DNA from: Bryobacteraceae bacterium CoA2 C42
GTDB lineage: Bacteria; Acidobacteriota; Terriglobia; Bryobacterales; Bryobacteraceae
Direction: 5' to 3'
DNA: 59,441 bases
Assembly: GCA_019931245.1 (NCBI GenBank)
Contig: JAINDL010000088.1
Location: 1 to 59,441, forward strand
Under the pieces are notes generated by a model that ran no database searches, was not told where the DNA came from, and worked only from the letters and a program-made list of their open reading frames with translations. Positions 26,051-34,098 of this stretch are shown here, one piece after another (the stretch's first letter is position 1; the number at the start of each line of letters is the position of its first letter). Both the position numbers and the translations under genes were made by a program.

Positions 26051-26404
26051 GACTTTTCAGGATACTGCCGCAACTCTTTCCGCATGGGGGCGCCCGGCGG
26101 CTGCATGGGGGCGCCCGGCGGATCAGTTATCCCTGGCAACCATCGGAAGCATGGCGCAGCGCATCGAGACCCGCATGGACCGTCTGGAGATGGGCACGAA
26201 GCAAGGCATCCGGTCCGGGGAGTCGACCCGACCCGAAGCGGCCCGGCCGCTGGCTCGCCACGCCCGGTTGAACCGGAAGCTACGACAGGACAGGCGGGAT
26301 GGCGGCGGCTTGCGTGCGGCGGAACGGGCGGGGACCGAACCGCGCCAGGAGGCGATCAGGCGCGACATCTACCGGTGGGAAAACGATGGGCAGCGGCAGA
26401 ACCC
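26051..26404. other. Gene-poor stretch between small membrane gene and TonB gene
   Basis: A plus-strand frame runs through it (candidate ATG at 26151, ending 26408: MAQRIETRMDRLEMGTKQG...), very rich in Arg, Glu and Asp. A GGAAG lies just before that ATG, so a small charged protein cannot be excluded. However its composition also fits a chance frame in GC-rich DNA, and it overlaps the TonB gene's stop. The only clear structure is a short direct repeat near the left end. Confidence 0.3.
26082..26121 (+). repeat. Two tandem 19-bp units, period 21 bp
   Basis: GCATGGGGGCGCCCGGCGG occurs at 26082-26100 and again at 26103-26121, separated by CT. Each unit contains the palindrome GGGCGCCC. It could be a protein-binding pair one-and-a-bit turns apart or replication slippage. 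Confidence 0.85.
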
Positions 26405-27454
26405 CTAACGGATTCCACTGTTCTGCTGGTTGTAGGTGAAGGTGAACTGTAGCCGGATCTGTTCGCCCTTGAACTCGGCGGGCAGCGGCGGGAAGGGGTT
26501 CGACGCGCTGATGCCCGCCACGGCGGCCCGGTCGAGGGGCGGGGCGCCGGAGGGCCCGGCGATCACCAGTTTGGGCACGCTGCCATTACGCGCCACGGCG
26601 AACTGCACCACCACGCGGCCGCGCTGGCCCATGCGGGCGCTTTCGGGAATCACCGCCTGCCAGTTGCGCCGCACGGCGGCGAGGATCCGGATCAGATACG
26701 GCCGGAAGTCGACGCCCATGGGGTCGCTCAACAGCTCCAGGTTGCTGCCCGTGCGGCCCGGCGATGGCGGCAGGTTGATCCCCGTGCCCACTCCGCCGAT
26801 TCCTTCCCCGGCGCCGTCCCCCACCATGATGCCACCGCTCGAACGGCGGGTTTCGCGCGCCACCTCGCTGATCGAACGCGAGGGCGGCAGCGGGACGGCG
26901 CCGGCCCCGGGGCTCGCGCCGGAGGCCGCCATTGACCCAACGGACTCGAACTGAATCTTCGGCCGCTCCGGCGGCGGCGGCGCGGCGGGCAGGCCGAGGG
27001 CGCCGGGCGCCACCAGTTTCGCCGACTGCTGTTCGGCCTCGATTTTGGGTGGCTCCGGCAGACGCACCGGCTCGGGGCGCCCGGTGACCGGGGCGGGGAT
27101 GCGGGCGGCGGGCCGGTTGGTGGAGGGCTGGCCCTGCGGAATCTGAATGTTCGGCCGCGGCTTCAGGCTGTTTTCATCGAACGTCCGGTTGACCTTGGCC
27201 TTGTTGGGCTCGGGCTGGGTGGGCTCGAGATTGGGCAGGTAGAGGGGGGTGACCACGCGGGCCACGGTCTGCGGCAGCGGGCGCGCGGAACGGGCTTCAA
27301 AAATCGCCACGTCGCGCAGCAGAAAGGCCGCGAGCAGATGCAGGCCCACCGAAGCGCCGAGGATGCGGGGCCAGGGCCGCGGCTCGAGGCGCGAGTCGAC
27401 GCCATAGAGCGTCGGCAGCTCGGTTTGCAGCGGCTTGGGGTCGGAGGGCGCCAT
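26405..27454 (-). CDS. TonB-family energy transducer
   Basis: 349 residues from ATG 27454, whose first base overlaps the stop of the preceding oxidoreductase gene (TAATG). One membrane helix (ILGASVGLHLLAAFLL, about residues 28-43) precedes a long proline-rich periplasmic spacer. The C-terminal domain (about 255-345: PYLIRILAAVRRNWQAVIPE, RVVVQFAVARNGSVPKLVIA, FTFTYN) is a TonB C-terminal fold. TonB couples the proton motive force to outer-membrane receptors; a large receptor gene lies at 42.9 kb. No exbB/exbD genes are adjacent. Its place at the end of a lipid A operon is unusual. Confidence 0.85.
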   Translation of the reverse strand: MAPSDPKPLQTELPTLYGVDSRLEPRPWPRILGASVGLHLLAAFLLRDVAIFEARSARPLPQTVARVVTPLYLPNLEPTQPEPNKAKVNRTFDENSLKPRPNIQIPQGQPSTNRPAARIPAPVTGRPEPVRLPEPPKIEAEQQSAKLVAPGALGLPAAPPPPERPKIQFESVGSMAASGASPGAGAVPLPPSRSISEVARETRRSSGGIMVGDGAGEGIGGVGTGINLPPSPGRTGSNLELLSDPMGVDFRPYLIRILAAVRRNWQAVIPESARMGQRGRVVVQFAVARNGSVPKLVIAGPSGAPPLDRAAVAGISASNPFPPLPAEFKGEQIRLQFTFTYNQQNSGIR

Positions 27455-28416
27455 TAGAGTTGCGTGGGGTGGGCGGCGAGCGCTTCCTGAATGGTGCGGG
27501 CGTGGACTTCGATGTGATGGAGGATGTCGAGCGAGACGGCGAGCGCCTTGCGGGCCTCTACGCCATCGACGCGGGGCGTGGCCCGTCCGGTTACACAAGC
27601 CACGAAGTGGGCCAATTCGAGCGCCAGCGGTTCGGCCTTGGTGATGCGGAACGGATCGTAGCCGATCTGCCGGTCGCCGGAGACGGAAAAGGCCACCGCT
27701 TCCTGCTTCTGATAGTCGAGCGAGATGTACTGGTGCGGCTGAAACAGGCGCATCTTGCGGACCCGCTCGGTGTAGACGCGGCTGGCGGTGACGTTGGCCA
27801 CGCAGCCGCCGGGGAAAGCGAGGCGGACGTTGGCGATATCGACTTTATCCGACAGAATTGAGATGCCGGCGGCGCGTACCTCCTCGGGCATACGGCCGGT
27901 GAGGGCGAGCAGGATATCGATGTCGTGGATCATCAGGTCGAGGACGACGTCGACGTCGAGGGCGCGGGGGGTGAACAGGCTCAGCCGGTGGATTTCAAAA
28001 AATAGGGGCACCGTGATGCGTTCGGCGAGCGCGGTGACGGCCGGGTTGAAGCGTTCGAGGTGGCCTACCTGCAGGATGCGGCCGTGCGCGGCGGCGGTTT
28101 GGATCAACGCGTCGGCAGCCTCGAGCGTGGGGGCGATCGGTTTTTCGACGAGCACGTCGATGCCGGCCGCGAGCAGCGCGCAGCCCACCTCGGCGTGGGC
28201 GAAGGTGGGGACGGCGACCACGGCGGCGTCGATAGCCCCGGCGAGCGCCGCGAGGGGCAGGGCGCGGCAGCCGAACTCGGCGGCGGCGGCGGCGGCGCGC
28301 GCGGGGTCGGTGTCGCAAACGGCGGTCAGTTCCGCTTCCGGCAGCGATCGAATCACGCGCATGTGATTGCGGCCGAAGGCGCCCGCGCCCACGACGGCAA
28401 TACGAAGTTTACTCAT
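27454..28416 (-). CDS. Gfo/Idh/MocA-family oxidoreductase within the lipid A operon
   Basis: 320 residues. N-terminal Rossmann motif VVGAGAFGRNHMRVI, the conserved active-site EKPI motif (residues about 93-96) and QVGHLERFNPAV. The start overlaps the end of lpxI by 8 bases and the stop overlaps tonB, so it is embedded in the operon. Family members oxidise NDP-sugars; GnnA, a UDP-GlcNAc 3-dehydrogenase that makes 3-amino lipid A precursors in Leptospira and Acidithiobacillus, belongs here and is encoded near lpxA. The expected partner transaminase (GnnB) is not in the window, so that role is only a hypothesis. Confidence 0.85.
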   Translation of the reverse strand: MSKLRIAVVGAGAFGRNHMRVIRSLPEAELTAVCDTDPARAAAAAAEFGCRALPLAALAGAIDAAVVAVPTFAHAEVGCALLAAGIDVLVEKPIAPTLEAADALIQTAAAHGRILQVGHLERFNPAVTALAERITVPLFFEIHRLSLFTPRALDVDVVLDLMIHDIDILLALTGRMPEEVRAAGISILSDKVDIANVRLAFPGGCVANVTASRVYTERVRKMRLFQPHQYISLDYQKQEAVAFSVSGDRQIGYDPFRITKAEPLALELAHFVACVTGRATPRVDGVEARKALAVSLDILHHIEVHARTIQEALAAHPTQL

Positions 28417-29221
28417 CTGTCTTGTAGCCTACTATGCAGATGCCTGCGGCGTTGGCCTGGGCGATCATTTCGTCCTTGTCGAGCAGCAGCGTCCGGTGCG
28501 CGTCGCAGGCGAGGATGGTCGTGTTGGTTTCCCGCATGGTAGCGATGGTGGCGAGGCCGGCCACGGGCACGTCGAACAACATATGCTGGCGGCGGCGGGA
28601 GGATTTGATCAGCCGCAGCGGATGGCCGTTAGCTAGCCCGGCAGCGCGGCGCAGCATGGCGTCGGTACCCTCCATAGCCTCGAGCGCCACGCAGGCGCGG
28701 TTGCTGACGGCCACGGCCTGGCCCACGTCGAAACCGGCCAGTGCGGCGGCGATGCGGCGGCCGTAGCGCACCTCTTTCTCTTCGTCCGCGTTGGGCTTGC
28801 GCCGCGTCAGCACCCCTTCGCCGGCCAGCAGCGGCTTGAGCAGCAGCGTGGAATCAACCAGCCGGATCCCTTCGCCGGCCAGCACCTCGGCCACACCGCC
28901 AATCAGCGCTTCCGTGTTCTTCTCCTTGAGCGAGAACAGCAGCTTTGCGAGGCGCCAGTCGGGCGCGATCGAAGAAAAAATGGAGGCGTGCTTCACCTGC
29001 CCGGCCATCATCAGCTCGGTGATGCCTTCGCTCTTGCAGATGTCGATGAGTTTGCCGAGCGCGCCGAGCGAGATCCAATACGTCCGCGTGGCGAGGGCTT
29101 CAATCTCGGGCGCAGCCTCTTCCTTGATGCCGATCGCCACCACCGCCACGCCCATCTGCCGCGCCGTTTCGAGCGCCAGAATCGGGAAGCGGCCATTTCC
29201 GGCAATGAGGCCGTAGGGCAT
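28409..29221 (-). CDS. lpxI: UDP-2,3-diacylglucosamine pyrophosphatase LpxI
   Basis: 270 residues, usual length. The DUF1009/LpxI signatures are present: GLIAGNGRFPILALETARQ at the N-terminus, ELMMAGQVKHASIFSS, LLKPLLAGEGVLTRRKPN, RIAAALAGFDVGQAVAV and the C-terminal CDAHRTLLLDKDEMI. It hydrolyses UDP-2,3-diacylglucosamine to lipid X on the cytoplasmic side, replacing LpxH. It lies 4 bases after lpxA and overlaps the next gene by 8 bases. Confidence 0.93.
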   Translation of the reverse strand: MPYGLIAGNGRFPILALETARQMGVAVVAIGIKEEAAPEIEALATRTYWISLGALGKLIDICKSEGITELMMAGQVKHASIFSSIAPDWRLAKLLFSLKEKNTEALIGGVAEVLAGEGIRLVDSTLLLKPLLAGEGVLTRRKPNADEEKEVRYGRRIAAALAGFDVGQAVAVSNRACVALEAMEGTDAMLRRAAGLANGHPLRLIKSSRRRQHMLFDVPVAGLATIATMRETNTTILACDAHRTLLLDKDEMIAQANAAGICIVGYKTDE

Positions 29222-29225
29222 GACT

Positions 29226-30002
29226 TTACTTGATAACGCCGCGCTCGGACGAACGGATGAATTCGACCAGATCGGCGATCTCCGGCGTGGCCGGGAGTTC
29301 GGCCTCGATCCGGGCCAGCGCCTGCGTGGTGTTGAGGTTGGCGCGCGTCAGAATCCGCAGGGCGTTCTGCAGGTGCTCGACGGCGGCCGGGTCGAAGCCG
29401 CGCCGTTCGAGGCCCGTGGCGTTGGCGCCGAAGACGGAGTTTTCGCGCTTGCTGACGGTAGTCGCAAACGGCATCACATCCTGCGTGATGACGCTGTAGC
29501 CGCCTACCATGGCGTGCTTGCCGATGCGGCAAAACTGATGCACCCCGGTGAAGGCGCCGATGACGGCCCAGTCGCCGATCAGCACGTGCCCGGCCAGCGT
29601 CACGCCGTTGGCCAGCACGCAGTGCGAACCGAGGTGGACGTCGTGGGCGATGTGGGAATACGCCATCAGCAGGTTTTCGTTGCCGATGCTCGTCAGCAGG
29701 CCGCCGCCGGCGGTGCCGCGGTGGATGGTGACGAACTCGCGGATCTTGTTCCGGTTGCCGATGCGCGTTTCGGCCCGTTCGCCGTGGTACTTCAAGTCCT
29801 GCGGCGCCACGCCCACCGTGGAGTAGGGATAGAAAATGTTCTCTTCGCCAATCGTCGTCGGCCCTTCGACAAAAACGTGCGCCTTCAGCCCGGTGTGGGC
29901 GCCGATGGTGACCTCCGCGCCGACGACGCAAAACGGGCCAATGACAGCCGTTTCGTCGATCTGCGCCGAGGGGTCGACAATGGCGGTCGGATGGATGGGC
30001 AT
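29226..30002 (-). CDS. lpxA: UDP-N-acetylglucosamine acyltransferase LpxA
   Basis: 258 residues from ATG 30002, one base after the fabZ stop. The left-handed beta-helix hexapeptide repeats are plain (IHPTAIVDPSAQI, VIGPFCVVGAEVTIGAHTG). The active-site segment AYSHIAHDVHLG places His117 and His120, with His139 (AGHV) and His155 (VHQF) also conserved; His120 corresponds to the catalytic His125 of E. coli. The alpha-helical C-terminus is present. It transfers a hydroxyacyl chain from ACP in the first step of lipid A synthesis. Confidence 0.95.
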   Translation of the reverse strand: MPIHPTAIVDPSAQIDETAVIGPFCVVGAEVTIGAHTGLKAHVFVEGPTTIGEENIFYPYSTVGVAPQDLKYHGERAETRIGNRNKIREFVTIHRGTAGGGLLTSIGNENLLMAYSHIAHDVHLGSHCVLANGVTLAGHVLIGDWAVIGAFTGVHQFCRIGKHAMVGGYSVITQDVMPFATTVSKRENSVFGANATGLERRGFDPAAVEHLQNALRILTRANLNTTQALARIEAELPATPEIADLVEFIRSSERGVIK

Positions 30003-30003
30003 C

Positions 30004-30447
30004 TCAGGCCGCCGGCTTGTCGCGGAGGACACACATCAAAGTCGCTTCCGCCACCACGACGCCGTCGACGGTCGCCTTGCCGGTCATTTTGCAGATGGTC
30101 GCCTTGCGGCTTACCATCGTCATTTCGATGCGCAGCTGGTCGCCGGGCCGCACCGGACGGCGGAACTTGGCTTCGTCCACCGAAGCCAGCAGCACGAGCT
30201 TCGAGTGGCGGTCCGGAATACTCTTGAGCACGAGCACGCCGGCCACCTGCGCCATGCTCTCGGTGATCAGCACGCCGGGCATCACCGGAAACTCGGGAAA
30301 ATGCCCAACAAAAAAGGGTTCGTTCGCCGTCACGTTCTTGATGCCGACGATCCGTTCCTCTTCGAGTTCGATGATTCGATCGACCAGAAGAAACGGATAC
30401 CGGTGCGGAAGAATGTCGCGAATCGCATCAATATCAAGAATGGCCAT
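30004..30447 (-). CDS. fabZ: 3-hydroxyacyl-ACP dehydratase FabZ
   Basis: 147 residues. Hot-dog fold with ILPHRYPFLLVDRI near the start and the catalytic segment VGHFPEFPVMPGVLITESMAQ; His49 and Glu63 are the catalytic pair. It dehydrates 3-hydroxyacyl-ACP in fatty acid synthesis and competes with LpxA for the same substrate, explaining the conserved fabZ-lpxA linkage. It is the first gene of the minus-strand operon and is divergent from the M20 peptidase gene with 24 bases between starts. Confidence 0.95.
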   Translation of the reverse strand: MAILDIDAIRDILPHRYPFLLVDRIIELEEERIVGIKNVTANEPFFVGHFPEFPVMPGVLITESMAQVAGVLVLKSIPDRHSKLVLLASVDEAKFRRPVRPGDQLRIEMTMVSRKATICKMTGKATVDGVVVAEATLMCVLRDKPAA

Positions 30448-30471
30448 GGGAATTAGCTAGTCTAACAAACG

Positions 30472-31626
30472 ATGGACTCTTTTCTTTCCTGGGCGCGGGC
30501 CAACGAGCGCCGCATCGTAGCAACCATACGTGAAATGGTGGAGTGCGAATCGCCAAGCGACAACCCGGCGGCGATCAACCGCCAGGTGGACCAGATCGCC
30601 GACCGCTGGGGCCACCTCGCCAAAGTCACGCGGAAGAAGGCCAAGGGCCATGGCGACCACCTGCTGCTGGAGTTTGCCCTGCCCGGCAAACGGCGCGCCG
30701 GGCAGCTGCTGGCGCTGGGCCACACCGACACCGTCTGGCCGCTGGGCACGCTGCGTACGATGCCGTGGCGCGAGGCCGAAGGGCGCCTGTGGGGCCCGGG
30801 TGTTTATGACATGAAGGGCGGCGTGGCGTTCTTCCTGCACGCCATGGAGGGGCTGCGCGAGCTGGCGGTGCCCGTGCCGTCGAAGGTGGTGCTGCTGCTT
30901 GACTCGGACGAAGAGATCGGCAGCCCGTCGTCGCGCGATTTGATTGAAGCGCAGGCGCGCAAGAGCGCCGGGGTGCTGGTGCTCGAACCCGGCACCGGAC
31001 CCACCGGCAAACTCAAGACGGCGCGGAAGGGCGTGGGCGGCTACCAGGTCACCGCCCGCGGCATCGCCGCCCACGCCGGCGTTGATTTTTCCAACGGCGC
31101 CAACGCCATCGTCGAACTGGCGCGGCAGATCGACCGCATTGCCGGCTTCACCGATCTCAAGATCGGCCTGACGGTTAACCCCGGCGTCATCGGCGGCGGC
31201 ACCCGCAGCAACGTGGTGCCGGCCGAGGCCTCTGTTGATGTCGACATCCGCATCGCCCGGCTCAAGGACGCGGGACCGCTCGAAAAGAAGTTCCGCGCGC
31301 TCAAGCCGGTTGATGGCCGCTGCACCCTCACCATTACCGGGAGCCTGAACCGGCCCCCGATGGAACGAACCAAGGCCATCGCCGCCTGGTTTGCTCAGGC
31401 GCGGCAGCTGGCAGCGCAGATCGGCATTGCTCTCGAAGAGTCGTCGACCGGCGGCGGCTCGGACGGCAACTTCACCGCCGCGCTCGGCGTGCCGACGCTG
31501 GACGGCCTGGGCGCCGTGGGCGAAGGGGCGCACGCCGTTAACGAGTCCCTCTTCATCGACCGGATTGCGGACCGCACGGCGCTGCTGGCCGGCCTGGTGG
31601 CGGGCGCCGGGACGAGGGAAGTTTAA
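30472..31626 (+). CDS. M20-family metallopeptidase (carboxypeptidase G2-like)
   Basis: 384 residues. The di-zinc site motifs are visible: GHTDTVWPLGTL (His, Asp), VYDMKGGVAFFL (bridging Asp), LDSDEEIGSPSSR (catalytic Glu and metal Glu) and a late SLFIDRIAD region after GLGAVGEGAHAVNE. The dimerisation domain begins around GGYQVTARGIAAHAGVD. Relatives remove C-terminal glutamate or act on N-acyl amino acids; the exact substrate is unknown. No signal peptide, so probably cytoplasmic. It precedes the two-component genes but with a hairpin in between. Confidence 0.88.
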   Translation: MDSFLSWARANERRIVATIREMVECESPSDNPAAINRQVDQIADRWGHLAKVTRKKAKGHGDHLLLEFALPGKRRAGQLLALGHTDTVWPLGTLRTMPWREAEGRLWGPGVYDMKGGVAFFLHAMEGLRELAVPVPSKVVLLLDSDEEIGSPSSRDLIEAQARKSAGVLVLEPGTGPTGKLKTARKGVGGYQVTARGIAAHAGVDFSNGANAIVELARQIDRIAGFTDLKIGLTVNPGVIGGGTRSNVVPAEASVDVDIRIARLKDAGPLEKKFRALKPVDGRCTLTITGSLNRPPMERTKAIAAWFAQARQLAAQIGIALEESSTGGGSDGNFTAALGVPTLDGLGAVGEGAHAVNESLFIDRIADRTALLAGLVAGAGTREV

Positions 31627-31642
31627 CCTGTTTTAACATCGG

Positions 31643-31660
31643 CCCCCGGCCCACCGGGGG
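31643..31660 (+). other. Perfect 7-bp hairpin between peptidase and histidine kinase genes
   Basis: CCCCCGG-CCCA-CCGGGGG forms a strong stem with a 4-base loop, 6 bases before the kinase ribosome site. There is no T-run, so it is a poor intrinsic terminator; it could limit readthrough or hinder translation of the kinase. Confidence 0.45.
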
Positions 31661-31676
31661 TACCGTGGAGAAAACG

Positions 31677-33362
31677 ATGCGCAACAGCAGGCAGCGGTGG
31701 CGGGGCTGGCTCGAGATTGGATCTCTCGTGCTCCTGTGCGGCATTTTGGGCGCCCTGCAGTATCGTTGGATCGGCGAAGTCAGCGTGGCCGAAAAGCAGC
31801 GTCTCGAAACCACGCTGCAATCCGGTTTGAACCGGCTGAGTCAGGAGTTCAACGAAGAGATCTCGCTGCTGTGCCGCGCCGCCGTGCGCGGCGACAGCGG
31901 AGATTCGCTCGGCCGGCTCCACGCCTGGCGCGACAGCGGACATCACGCCGGCATGCTGCGGGGTGCCTATATCGCCCGCCCCGCCCAAGGCGATGTGCAG
32001 CTGCTGCGACTGAACCTGGAGGCGATGGCCGAAGAGCTCCAGCCCTGGCCCCCGCAGTGGGAGGGCACGCGGCGGCAGATACTGGCCCGGCTGGCCGGGG
32101 AGCGGGGCCGCTGGGGCACCGGCATACGCAACGACCCAACCCTGATTGAGCTGCCCCGCTTTCCCCGCGGCCCCGGGCCGGGCCCCGGCTTCGGCCCCGG
32201 CCCGCGTGAACTGGAATGGGTGCTGCTCGATCTTGACGGCCCCTACCTTGCTACCGTCCTGGTTCCCGAACTCCTGGCCCGTCATCTGGGTGAACCCGCC
32301 GCGGCCGAGTATCTCTACAGCGTCTCGGTCCGCAACGACCCGGCCCGCGTCATCGCCGGCAACGCCACCGGTAAGCCCGACGCCGAAGTCGCCATCCTCC
32401 AACCCCAGTTTGAAACCATCTTCCGCCGGGGCGGCGGGCCTCCGGGGCGGCGTCCGCCGCCTGACAACAGCGAAGGCCGCTGGACCCTCGCCGTCCGCAA
32501 CGAAGCCGGTTCGCTCGAAGGCGTGGTCGCCCGCACGCGCCGACGGAACCTCGCCGTCACGGGTGGCATTCTGGCACTGCTGCTGGCCGCCGTCGGCATT
32601 GTGCTGCGCACCAGCCGCCAATCCCGGCGCCTGGCGGAGATGCAGATCGATTTTGTCGCCGGCGTCTCTCACGAACTCCGCACCCCGCTCACCGTCATCC
32701 GCACCGCCGCCTACAACCTGCGCGGCAAGATGGCCGCCAACCCCGCCCAGGTGGAGCGTTACGGCGGCCTGATTCAACAGGAAAGTGAGAAGCTGACGGC
32801 GCTGGTGGAGCAGGTGATGCAGTACGCGGCCGCCCGCTCCGGGCGCCCGCTGCAGACGGCGCGGGAACGCGTCGACCTTGCGCCCCTGCTCGCCTCCTGC
32901 GCCGCCGCCCACGAAACGGTGATGCGCGAGGCCGGCTGCGAGTTCGCCGTCGAGATCGCCCCCGGGCTGCCGGCCATCTCCGGCGATCCGCTAGCGCTCG
33001 AACGGGCCGTCAACAATCTGCTGGCCAACGCCGCCAAGTACGGGGCGGAGGGCCAATGGGTGGGGCTGTCGGCTGCCCCGGCCGAGGGCGGCGGCGTGGC
33101 CATCCGCGTGGCCGACCGCGGCGCCGGCATCCCGGCCGACGAACAGGCGCACGTCTTTGATGCCTTCTTTCGCGGGCGCCGGGCGGTGGAAGATCAGCTG
33201 CACGGTACCGGCCTCGGGCTGAATCTCGTCAAAGGGATCGTCGAAGCCCACGGCGGAACCGTTACAGTGAAGAGCGCCCCGGACAAGGGAACCGAATTCC
33301 GGATCCTGCTGCCGGCGGCGCCGGACGGAGGACAAAATGAGTTCCCGCATTCTGCTCATTGA
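31677..33362 (+). CDS. Sensor histidine kinase
   Basis: 561 residues from ATG 31677, which has GGAG 6 bases upstream and is preferred over GTG 31665. A first membrane helix (IGSLVLLCGILGALQYRWIG) and a second at about residue 290 (LAVTGGILALLLAAVGIVL) enclose a periplasmic sensor region that contains a Pro/Gly-rich stretch (FPRGPGPGPGFGPGPRE). The H-box VSHELRTPLTVIRTAA puts the phospho-acceptor at His332. N, G1 and G2 boxes of the ATPase follow (AVNNLLANAAKYG, VADRGAGIPADE, HGTGLGLNLVKGIV). It overlaps the response regulator gene by 26 bases. The signal is unknown. Confidence 0.92.
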   Translation: MRNSRQRWRGWLEIGSLVLLCGILGALQYRWIGEVSVAEKQRLETTLQSGLNRLSQEFNEEISLLCRAAVRGDSGDSLGRLHAWRDSGHHAGMLRGAYIARPAQGDVQLLRLNLEAMAEELQPWPPQWEGTRRQILARLAGERGRWGTGIRNDPTLIELPRFPRGPGPGPGFGPGPRELEWVLLDLDGPYLATVLVPELLARHLGEPAAAEYLYSVSVRNDPARVIAGNATGKPDAEVAILQPQFETIFRRGGGPPGRRPPPDNSEGRWTLAVRNEAGSLEGVVARTRRRNLAVTGGILALLLAAVGIVLRTSRQSRRLAEMQIDFVAGVSHELRTPLTVIRTAAYNLRGKMAANPAQVERYGGLIQQESEKLTALVEQVMQYAAARSGRPLQTARERVDLAPLLASCAAAHETVMREAGCEFAVEIAPGLPAISGDPLALERAVNNLLANAAKYGAEGQWVGLSAAPAEGGGVAIRVADRGAGIPADEQAHVFDAFFRGRRAVEDQLHGTGLGLNLVKGIVEAHGGTVTVKSAPDKGTEFRILLPAAPDGGQNEFPHSAH

Positions 33363-34023
33363 AGACGAACCCGGGCTGGTGCTCACGGTTACGGACCTGC
33401 TCGCGGCCGAAGGCTTCGCCGTCGAATCGGCCACGGATGGACCTTCGGGCCTCAAGCGCGCGCTCGAAGGCAACTTCGATCTCATCGTGCTCGACGTCAT
33501 GCTGCCCGGCAAGAACGGCTTCGACATCTGCCGGGAGCTGCGCCAGCAGGGCCGCGATGTCGCCGTGCTGATGCTCACGGCCAAGACGCAGGTGGTCGAC
33601 CGTGTCGTCGGGCTCAAGCTGGGCGCCGACGACTATCTCACCAAACCGTTTCATCCGGCCGAGCTTGTCGCTCGCGTCGAAGCCCTGCTGCGCCGCGTCA
33701 AGCAGGAGGGGCTCCCGGGGCTCCGCCGCTTCGCCTTCGCCGATGTTGAGGTGGACTTTGAAAAGGGCGATGTCAAGAAAGGCGGCAAGCCGGTCAGTCT
33801 GGCGGGCAAAGAGCTGCAGCTGCTGCAGTATCTGATCGAACATCGCGGTAAGGTGGTCCCGCGCGAGGAGCTTTTGGAAAACGTCTGGGAGTATCAGTCG
33901 GCGGTATCTTCGCGGACCATCGATGTCCACGTGGCCTGGCTGCGCCAGAAGCTCGAAGATAACCCGCAGAATCCCCGGCATATCTTCACCGTGCGGGGAG
34001 TTGGCTACCGGTTCTCCGTGTAG
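33337..34023 (+). CDS. Response regulator, OmpR/PhoB type
   Basis: 228 residues. The receiver domain has the acidic pair EDE near the start, the phospho-acceptor Asp53 in LIVLDVMLPGKNG, and the switch Thr/Lys (LMLTAKTQ, YLTKPF). A winged-helix output domain follows from about residue 130 (LAGKELQLLQYLIEHRGKVV, VSSRTIDVHVAWLRQKLED, RGVGYRFSV). The start lies inside the kinase gene, showing tight co-expression. Target genes are unknown; the next operon has its own likely promoter. Confidence 0.95.
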   Translation: MSSRILLIEDEPGLVLTVTDLLAAEGFAVESATDGPSGLKRALEGNFDLIVLDVMLPGKNGFDICRELRQQGRDVAVLMLTAKTQVVDRVVGLKLGADDYLTKPFHPAELVARVEALLRRVKQEGLPGLRRFAFADVEVDFEKGDVKKGGKPVSLAGKELQLLQYLIEHRGKVVPREELLENVWEYQSAVSSRTIDVHVAWLRQKLEDNPQNPRHIFTVRGVGYRFSV

Positions 34024-34036
34024 CACCCGGCGGGTG

Positions 34037-34042
34037 TACAAT
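34037..34042 (+). promoter_or_regulatory. Candidate -10 element of the rimP-nusA-infB operon
   Basis: TACAAT, a near-perfect -10 hexamer, follows a CACCC-GGC-GGGTG palindrome (34024-34036) just after the response regulator stop. No good -35 hexamer is seen at normal spacing. A transcript from here would start near 34049 and carry the leader hairpin. Confidence 0.4.
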
Positions 34043-34065
34043 GAAATCGTTGACGCTGAAAGAGG

Positions 34066-34088
34066 AGTGGGCGAAAGCCCACTTTTTT
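34066..34088 (+). terminator. Leader hairpin/attenuator upstream of rimP
   Basis: AGTGGGC-GAAA-GCCCACT followed by six T residues: a 7-bp stem with a GNRA-type loop and a U-tract, ending 10 bases before the rimP ATG. It has the form of an intrinsic terminator, yet it precedes an essential operon, so it probably works as an attenuator. A similar leader (rimP leader) has been described upstream of rimP in other bacteria. Confidence 0.7.
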
Positions 34089-34098
34089 ATTGGTTGCC

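Noticed and set aside
26151-26408. Charged 85-codon plus-strand frame as a gene
   Set aside because: Composition typical of chance frames in GC-rich DNA, no family recognised and it overlaps the TonB stop; mentioned only as a possibility.
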